A stretch of DNA of 5,956 nt. It comes from an uncultured Muribaculaceae bacterium (GTDB taxonomy: Bacteria > Bacteroidota > Bacteroidia > Bacteroidales > Muribaculaceae). Each line of letters opens with the position of its first letter. Within the stretch, counting starts at the first letter, position 1. Below, in pieces: positions 1-3,895 of the stretch. The notes under the pieces were generated by a model. It was not told the DNA's origin. It made no database searches and was given only the letters and a program-made list of their open reading frames with translations. The stretch lies in the NCBI GenBank assembly GCA_910589095.1, contig CAJUSN010000142.1, forward strand, positions 1 through 5,956, read 5' to 3'. The translations under genes and the position numbers were made by a program.

Positions 1-408
1 GAAGAGGGCGTTACATTCATGACTCTCCACAATCCGGTGGAATATCTGGGCGATGAAAATGGGCGTGTGCGCGCGGTTCGTCTGCAACGTATGGAGCTCG
101 GTGAACCGGATGAATCCGGTAGACGCTCGCCAGTACCGGTTGAAGGAGCTATCGAAGAGATTGAAACGGACATGGTGATAGTCAGTGTAGGTGTATCGCC
201 CAACCCTCTCATTCCAAATGCCATTGAAGGGCTTGCTGTAGGACGCCGCGGCACAATAGAGGTCAATGACGACACTCTTGAATCGTCCATCCCCAATCTA
301 TTTGCCGGTGGCGACATTGTGAGAGGTGGTGCAACGGTGATTCTCGCCATGGGCGACGGACGCCGAGCTGCCGCAGCTATGGACCAAAAGCTTTCAGCCC
401 TCAGCTGA
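1..408 (+). CDS. gltD: NADPH-dependent glutamate synthase small subunit / NfnB-type flavoprotein, C-terminal part
   Basis: The gene enters from the left edge, so only the last 135 codons are visible, open from base 1 and ending at TGA 406-408. What is seen is the C-terminal part of a two-dinucleotide-domain flavoprotein. It includes the strand pattern DMVIVSVGVSPNPL, the FAD-contacting segment NLFAGGDIVRGGATVILAMGDGRRAA and the MELGEPDESGRR segment typical of glutamate synthase beta-like proteins. In this family the subunit oxidises NADPH and passes electrons through FAD to a partner, for glutamate synthesis (GltD) or for ferredoxin-dependent transhydrogenation (NfnB). In Bacteroidales it is often fused or adjacent to a dihydroorotate-dehydrogenase-B-like electron-transfer subunit, which would lie outside the window. 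These 135 residues cannot separate GltD from NfnB. The family assignment is firm; the exact role is less so. Confidence 0.85.
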   Translation, partial: EEGVTFMTLHNPVEYLGDENGRVRAVRLQRMELGEPDESGRRSPVPVEGAIEEIETDMVIVSVGVSPNPLIPNAIEGLAVGRRGTIEVNDDTLESSIPNLFAGGDIVRGGATVILAMGDGRRAAAAMDQKLSALS

Positions 409-423
409 GTGACTGAATAACAT

Positions 424-466
424 TCAACCCCGATGTATGTGCACACGCAACATTCATCGGGGTTGA
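424..466. terminator. Terminator-like hairpin between convergent genes
   Basis: A perfect 12-bp inverted repeat, TCAACCCCGATG at 424-435 and CATCGGGGTTGA at 455-466, encloses a 19-base loop. It lies 16 bases after the glutamate-synthase stop and 42 bases beyond the cls stop. It could therefore end transcription from both sides. Neither flank has a strong T tract (TACCTCTTATTAT on the plus strand), so it is not a textbook intrinsic terminator. A transcript-end stabilising role is equally possible. Confidence 0.6.
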
Positions 467-472
467 TACCTC

Positions 473-496
473 TTATTATAAAGATTATTATAAAGA
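473..496. repeat. Tandem duplication of a 12-base AT-rich unit
   Basis: TTATTATAAAGA occurs twice head to tail (473-484 and 485-496) without mismatch, just past the 3' end of cls. It is short and AT-rich, so replication slippage is the simplest explanation. No function is apparent. Confidence 0.7.
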
Positions 497-507
497 CTTT
501 TTTATTT

Positions 508-1935
508 CTAAAGCACAGGGCTGAGCAGCCTCAAAATAGATTCAGCTGCCTTTTGCCCAATAGGCCTATGCCGCCATTCCGACGGGCGCACACGCCTACT
601 CGACTTGCAGTCCTGCATGAACTGACGCCGCAGCGACGCATTCACTTCATGTGAATAGACAAACATTGTGTCCTCGAAATTATGCTCAAAACTGCGGAAA
701 TCTATATTGGCCGAGCCAATGGCACTGATCCGGTCATCCACTATCATGGTCTTACTGTGAAGCATTCCGGCCTCAAATAGATATATCTTTATCCCTGCGC
801 GCAAACACTCCATAATATAACTGTAAGAAGCATACGTAAGCGTTGCTGAATCGCTCTTCAACGGCATCATCACCCTTACATCAACACGCGACAAAGCGGC
901 AGCCTGCAACGCGCTGAGCATATCCTCGGGAGGAAGAAAATAGGGAGTCTGGATATACACTCGCTTCTTGGCATTTCCAATCGCCTTGAGCATGTAGAGA
1001 CTGATGTCGCTCCACTCGTTGGTGGGACCGCACCGCAGCATCTGCATACCTGCCGATTCACCAATGATTGGAGGAGGAGTGAGTTCCACTCTGTCCTCAA
1101 GCAAGGAATTGCCCATAAAGGACCAATCCACCGCAAACGAATATTGCAACGCAGCCACTGCCGGGCCCTCCACCCGCAAATGGGTGTCACGCCACACTGC
1201 AAATTTCTTTCCACCCGTTATATAGCGGTCGGCCACATTCATCCCCCCTATATAACCTACGCGACCGTCAATTATAGCCAGTTTGCGGTGATTGCGCCAG
1301 TTTATGCGAGTGGCAAATGGAGGGAAAGCTACCTTGAAAAACGGGTGTATGTCCACCCCAGCCTCTTTTAGTTCACGGAAAAATGATTTCTTCACTCCCC
1401 AGCAGCCGAAATCATCATAGATCACACGTACTTTCACACCCTCAGCGGCTTTTGCTTTAAGCGCATCTCCGAGCCGTCGACCCGTGGCATCATCCTCTAT
1501 TATGTAATACTGGATATTCACATAACTCTTTGCCGCAGCAATATCCTCCAGCAAGGCACGGAATTTATCTTCTCCGTGATGAAACACGCGTGCATTATTG
1601 GAGGGGTGAAACATGGCTCCGCTGATCGAGCGCCCCAGCTCTATAAGCTGCCGCTGTTCAGGCGAGAAGTCATCCGGAATGGTAGTGGTTACTTGTGTTT
1701 CGCGCTGACGCAACTTCCGTTTGTTTCTACGCGAAATCATGTGAGTGTTCTTGATGCTGCGTCCGAAAAAGATGTACAGTATCAGGCCTCCTACCGGAAA
1801 GAGCAACAATACGGTCACCCACCCCAACGACTTTACAGGGTTGCGGTTTTCGCTCAGCACCACACCCACGATACTAAGTACCGTGACAGCGTACGCTATA
1901 TTAAGCAACCAGAAAACCCAGCTCAGTATATACAT
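508..1935 (-). CDS. cls: Cardiolipin synthase (phospholipase D superfamily)
   Basis: This 475-aa protein has the usual bacterial Cls length and order. Two N-terminal membrane segments (about residues 1-28 and 37-58, the PLDc_N region) are followed by a basic linker (about 61-80) and two phospholipase D catalytic modules. Each module has an intact HxKxxxxD motif: HRKLAIID (His216, Lys218, Asp223) followed by GYIGGMN, and HSKTMIVD (His393, Lys395, Asp400) followed by IGSANID. The enzyme family joins two phosphatidylglycerols, or phosphatidylglycerol and another phospholipid, to make cardiolipin at the inner membrane through a phospho-histidine intermediate. The ATG at 1935 is chosen because the first membrane segment starts there. 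No clear Shine-Dalgarno sequence precedes it. The gene is monocistronic as far as visible, convergent with the glutamate-synthase gene and divergent from the B12-regulated unit. All catalytic residues are present, so it should be active. Confidence 0.95.
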   Translation of the reverse strand: MYILSWVFWLLNIAYAVTVLSIVGVVLSENRNPVKSLGWVTVLLLFPVGGLILYIFFGRSIKNTHMISRRNKRKLRQRETQVTTTIPDDFSPEQRQLIELGRSISGAMFHPSNNARVFHHGEDKFRALLEDIAAAKSYVNIQYYIIEDDATGRRLGDALKAKAAEGVKVRVIYDDFGCWGVKKSFFRELKEAGVDIHPFFKVAFPPFATRINWRNHRKLAIIDGRVGYIGGMNVADRYITGGKKFAVWRDTHLRVEGPAVAALQYSFAVDWSFMGNSLLEDRVELTPPPIIGESAGMQMLRCGPTNEWSDISLYMLKAIGNAKKRVYIQTPYFLPPEDMLSALQAAALSRVDVRVMMPLKSDSATLTYASYSYIMECLRAGIKIYLFEAGMLHSKTMIVDDRISAIGSANIDFRSFEHNFEDTMFVYSHEVNASLRRQFMQDCKSSRRVRPSEWRHRPIGQKAAESILRLLSPVL

Positions 1936-1972
1936 ATTTCTTTACAGCAGTTTATCCTTATTGGAACTGCCG

Positions 1973-1980
1973 TAAAATTA
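1973..1980 (-). promoter_or_regulatory. Possible -7 element for cls
   Basis: Read on the minus strand, this is TAATTTTA, seven of eight to the Bacteroidetes -7 element TAnnTTTG. It would start transcription about 30 bases before the cls ATG. About 20 bases upstream there is only a weak -33 candidate (TTAG). The region is AT-rich, so a chance match is plausible. Confidence 0.3.
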
Positions 1981-2053
1981 TAGAAAAAAACATTTCACCC
2001 CTAATTTTTGCACATTTTTTTACATTTGAGTGCAACCACGCCCATATTTAATA

Positions 2054-2068
2054 GCAGAAAGTTTCTGC
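2054..2068. repeat. Palindrome 1 in the divergent intergenic region
   Basis: GCAGAAA and TTTCTGC are perfect inverted arms around a single central G. The site lies between the cls start and the promoter of the B12-regulated gene, where a regulator operator would be expected. With a one-base centre it suits a dimeric DNA-binding protein better than an RNA hairpin. No regulator is identified. Confidence 0.45.
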
Positions 2069-2079
2069 AGCAGGTTAAT

Positions 2080-2097
2080 TACGGAAATTTTTCCGTA
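2080..2097. repeat. Palindrome 2, next to the promoter
   Basis: TACGGAAA and TTTCCGTA form perfect 8-base arms around a TT centre. The site ends five bases before the -33 element at 2103. This position fits an activator or repressor site for the plus-strand promoter. A small hairpin is also possible, but no gene is being terminated here on either strand. Confidence 0.5.
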
Positions 2098-2102
2098 TTT
2101 CC

Positions 2103-2133
2103 TTGGTCATATCCCGGATTGTTATTAATTTCG
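2103..2133 (+). promoter_or_regulatory. Bacteroidetes-type promoter for riboswitch 1 and the MetE-like gene
   Basis: TTG at 2103-2105, a 20-base spacer and TAATTTCG at 2126-2133 match the -33/-7 pattern (TTTG, 19-21 bases, TAnnTTTG) with one deviation in the -7 element. Transcription would start near 2140, just before the first bases that can belong to the riboswitch, which supports the call. Confidence 0.6.
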
Positions 2134-2140
2134 CGGCGAC

Positions 2141-2310
2141 ATTGGTTCTCGGGCGCCAAGAGAGGCGCAGAGATCAAGCGCATGCACCAGGCTTTTACTG
2201 CCCGCAACATGCGCGAAAAGGGAATCAGGTGCGAAACCTGAACAGACCCGCTACTGTGAGTCCACCCCTCCTATATGGGACCCGATGGACAAGTCAGGAA
2301 CCTGCCAAGT
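2141..2310 (+). promoter_or_regulatory. Cobalamin riboswitch 1 (compact form)
   Basis: The conserved cobalamin aptamer core is readable in order. First comes a P2-like stem, GCGCATG 2178-2184 with CATGCGC 2208-2214. Next is GGGAATCAGGTGCGAAACC from 2220, then the B12-box core ACCCGCTACTGTGAGTCC (2246-2263), and finally GGACAAGTCAGGAACCTGCC (2287-2306). TTGG at 2143-2146 can pair with CCAA at 2305-2308 to close P1. An extra small hairpin, GCGCC 2153-2157 with GGCGC 2164-2168, precedes P2. The segment between the B12-box core and the 3' core is short (about 23 bases), so the peripheral arms are reduced. In this RNA class, binding of adenosylcobalamin or another corrinoid lowers expression of the downstream gene, here the MetE-like gene 48 bases away. 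Confidence 0.92.
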
Positions 2311-2326
2311 CACTAAAACAATGTTT

Positions 2327-2352
2327 CAACAATCTCGAGGATTAGATTATTG
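2327..2352 (+). promoter_or_regulatory. Hairpin between riboswitch 1 and the start codon, possible translational expression platform
   Basis: CAACAATCT (2327-2335) pairs with AGATTATTG (2344-2352) with one mismatch. The 8-base loop CGAGGATT holds the only Shine-Dalgarno-like AGGA before the ATG at 2358. No T tract follows, so any riboswitch control here is more likely on translation than on termination. The AGGA-to-ATG distance (16 bases) is long, and Bacteroidetes often do without this signal, so the role is inferred. Confidence 0.4.
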
Positions 2353-2357
2353 CAATC

Positions 2358-3365
2358 ATGACAACCAAACAAAACCTTCTTCAAAATCTCCGGTTCGACA
2401 TCACCGGTAACCAGCCCGCTTATGAAACCGCCGCAACAATGCCGGCGAAACGCAGTTCGCGATGGCTGAAACCTTATGCAGACTTCTATTTCTTTGCCGG
2501 CTTTGATGGCATTGAGATAGCCGAAATCGACTGCGGACGCATCTACCAGAATTATCCGGCCATGACAAAGCTCCTGCGCTTGAATGGCCGCATCTCTCTC
2601 ACCGGCTCTCACCCGGCATCAGCCGAAGCCCCCAGACTCATGAAATGTGAGATTCCCGCTCCCGCATGGTTACTGTCTCTTCTACTTGAAAACCCGCACT
2701 GGCACGCCTACTACACCTCGTCTGCCGCATTGGCCGATGACATCGCCAAGGCTTACCGCAGTTTGCTTGATGAGTTGTACGCAGCCGGATGCCGTTTTGT
2801 GTTGATGTATGATTATTCCTGGATGCCACTTACCACAGCCCCGGGCATAAAACAGCTTCTGCAGGGAGGCACCGATATCAACCGCTTGGCCGAAACTTAC
2901 GTTTCAATAACGAACCAAAGCATCGATTCTGTCCCTGACGATATGACTACAGCTCTCTACCCGGCTGTACTTGACTCTCAGTCAATGCTCACGACTCGTC
3001 GTGACTACTCAGTCATTGCCCGCACACTTTTCAATGGCATCCACACTGACATCCTCTACCTTGATTTCGACACTACCGACCGGAATCAGACACGTCTCTT
3101 GTCACTCCTCCGCCCGGGAATGAAACTCATGCTGGGCACAGATGATATAACCACCCTGCTGCTCCCTGATTTCGAAAGCCGGTTCGCCTCATTACTGCTG
3201 AGAGCGACCGAGGAGACGCCTGAGACCAACAATCCCGGCATTTTCTTCCATTTCACCACGCCAACTGCAGCTATTGCCGCTGAAGAGGCCACCGAAATAA
3301 ACACCCGACTCGCACAACTCCGTGCTGCCCTGGCGCATGCCACGGCATACGCAGAATTTGCATGA
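2358..3365 (+). CDS. MetE/YxjG-like (cobalamin-independent methionine synthase family) TIM-barrel protein lacking the zinc-ligand residues
   Basis: This 335-aa protein has the size of the single-domain members of the Meth_synt_2 (MetE C-terminal, UROD/MetE-like) superfamily. Family landmarks are readable: an N-terminal LRFDITGNQP (residues 11-20, compare FRxDxVGSxLRP), KCEIPAPAWL (96-105, compare KVTIPSPSML), AYRSLLDELYAAGCRFV (132-148), YDYSW (151-155, keeping the acidic residue of the substrate pocket) and ALFN-like ARTLFNGIHTDILYLDFD (221-238). Family members move a methyl group to homocysteine, using zinc held by His, Cys, Glu and Cys. The expected HxC motif falls in TTALYPAV (197-204), which has neither residue. 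The acidic ligand is replaced by Asp236, and the last Cys position reads TPTAAIA (301-307). The only cysteines are 59, 97 and 145. The protein is otherwise intact and lies behind a cobalamin riboswitch. It could be an altered methyltransferase, a zinc-independent enzyme or a binding protein. Fold call fairly sure; function open. Confidence 0.65.
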   Translation: MTTKQNLLQNLRFDITGNQPAYETAATMPAKRSSRWLKPYADFYFFAGFDGIEIAEIDCGRIYQNYPAMTKLLRLNGRISLTGSHPASAEAPRLMKCEIPAPAWLLSLLLENPHWHAYYTSSAALADDIAKAYRSLLDELYAAGCRFVLMYDYSWMPLTTAPGIKQLLQGGTDINRLAETYVSITNQSIDSVPDDMTTALYPAVLDSQSMLTTRRDYSVIARTLFNGIHTDILYLDFDTTDRNQTRLLSLLRPGMKLMLGTDDITTLLLPDFESRFASLLLRATEETPETNNPGIFFHFTTPTAAIAAEEATEINTRLAQLRAALAHATAYAEFA

Positions 3366-3390
3366 GTAAAACGTTAATTATCAAAAAAGT

Positions 3391-3422
3391 TTTCTTTCCT
3401 CAAGAAAATATTTGTAATTTTG
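3391..3422 (+). promoter_or_regulatory. Bacteroidetes-type promoter for riboswitch 2 and the receptor gene
   Basis: TAATTTTG at 3415-3422 is a perfect TAnnTTTG -7 element. A weaker -33 candidate, TTTC at 3391-3394, is exactly 20 bases upstream. Transcription would begin near 3429, directly before the second riboswitch. An AT-rich inverted repeat (TTTTCTT 3390-3396, AAGAAAA 3402-3408) overlaps the -33 region. It may be a small operator, or a weak end signal for the preceding gene, whose stop is 26 bases upstream of this promoter. Confidence 0.65.
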
Positions 3423-3429
3423 TCATCGC

Positions 3430-3655
3430 AACGGTGATTTCCCGCTTTTGTTCGGAAGAGTCCGTACAAGCCTGTTAAACAGGCCGGGAAATATAATAGG
3501 GAATCCGGTGTGAGTCCGGAACAGTACCCGCTGCTGTAAGTCCACCGTCCTGCCCTCGGCGCAGGACAAACGGTCGGTTCATTATGTCATTGGAAGCTAT
3601 GCTTCTGAGAAGACACAACCATTATGACCGGGACAAGTCAGAAAACCTGCCAATG
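3430..3655 (+). promoter_or_regulatory. Cobalamin riboswitch 2 (form with enlarged peripheral arm)
   Basis: The aptamer core reads clearly. P2 is ATTTCCCG 3437-3444 with CGGGAAAT 3485-3492, enclosing a GCCTG/CAGGC hairpin at 3470-3484. It is followed by GGGAATCCGGTGTGAGTCCGG from 3499, ACAGTACCCGCTGCTGTAAGTCC (from 3521) and GGGACAAGTCAGAAAACCTGCC (from 3630). Between the cores are a stem GTCCTGC 3547-3553 with GCAGGAC 3561-3567, and a long interrupted arm from 3571 to 3630. The arm pairs CGGTC with GACCG, GGTT with AACC, TGTC with GACA and GAAGC with GCTTC. This makes the element about 55 bases longer than riboswitch 1. It should report corrinoid level to the BtuB-like receptor gene downstream, a classic placement for this RNA. 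Confidence 0.95.
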
Positions 3656-3699
3656 CAACTTTCCAGATTTTGAGCCTACGGGATTATGGGCTGATACTG

Positions 3700-3730
3700 A
3701 CATGGTGTTCCAATTATTTTCACACCATGT
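3700..3730 (+). promoter_or_regulatory. Leader hairpin after riboswitch 2
   Basis: ACATGGTGT (3700-3708) and ACACCATGT (3722-3730) form a perfect 9-bp stem with a 13-base loop. It lies 45 bases past the aptamer. The overlapping sequence TCACACC (3720-3726) is an exact complement of GGTGTGA in the aptamer (3507-3513), so this hairpin and a loop-loop contact with the aptamer may compete. This is inferred from sequence only. Confidence 0.4.
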
Positions 3731-3760
3731 GTTTATCACACACGTCACTATGTGGATGCG

Positions 3761-3800
3761 TAACGGACAGATTTGTCCTCCGCTGATAACGTATCCGTTA
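3761..3800 (+). promoter_or_regulatory. Mutually exclusive stems in the receptor leader
   Basis: TAACGGA (3761-3767) can pair with TCCGTTA (3794-3800). Alternatively GGACA (3765-3769) can pair with TGTCC (3774-3778). The two stems share the bases GGA, so both cannot form together. Such switching pairs between an aptamer and a terminator are what an expression platform would need, but no direct link to the terminator stem is proved. Confidence 0.35.
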
Positions 3801-3833
3801 ACAGTAACTTTGTGACAGAAACCACCCTCCCGC

Positions 3834-3863
3834 GGCTCTCCTATCGGAGAGTCTTTTTATTTT
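3834..3863 (+). terminator. Intrinsic terminator in the leader of the receptor gene
   Basis: GGCTCTCC and GGAGAGTC form an 8-bp stem (one G-T wobble) with loop TATC, followed at once by TTTTTATTT. This is a clear rho-independent terminator on the plus strand. It lies about 180 bases after riboswitch 2 and 33 bases before the proposed GTG start. That position suggests premature termination as the way cobalamin turns the receptor gene off. A five-base upstream complement of the left arm (GAGCC at 3672-3676) is the only antiterminator candidate seen. Confidence 0.75.
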
Positions 3864-3895
3864 CTGTCGTAACAAAGCAATACCAAACCCACACA

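Noticed and set aside
1576..1983. Plus-strand open frame of 135 codons opposite cls
   Set aside because: It lies almost wholly antisense to the intact cardiolipin synthase gene, with no recognisable protein features. It is a shadow frame.
2021..2028. TACATTTG, a perfect -7 element on the plus strand
   Set aside because: No -33 element lies at the right distance (the nearest TTG is only 10 bases upstream), and the promoter at 2103-2133 is far better placed for riboswitch 1.
2008..2345. Small plus-strand frames in the intergenic region
   Set aside because: They overlap the palindromes, the promoter and the cobalamin aptamer. The sequence is explained by RNA and regulatory elements.
3624..3815. 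63-codon plus-strand frame as a leader peptide gene
   Set aside because: It starts inside the conserved 3' core of riboswitch 2 and runs through leader hairpins, has no recognisable features, and is best explained by chance.
3773..3895. Longer N-terminus of the receptor from TTG 3773 or GTG 3812
   Set aside because: It would place a clear intrinsic terminator inside the coding region and put about 40 atypical residues before the signal peptide. GTG 3896 gives a normal leader.
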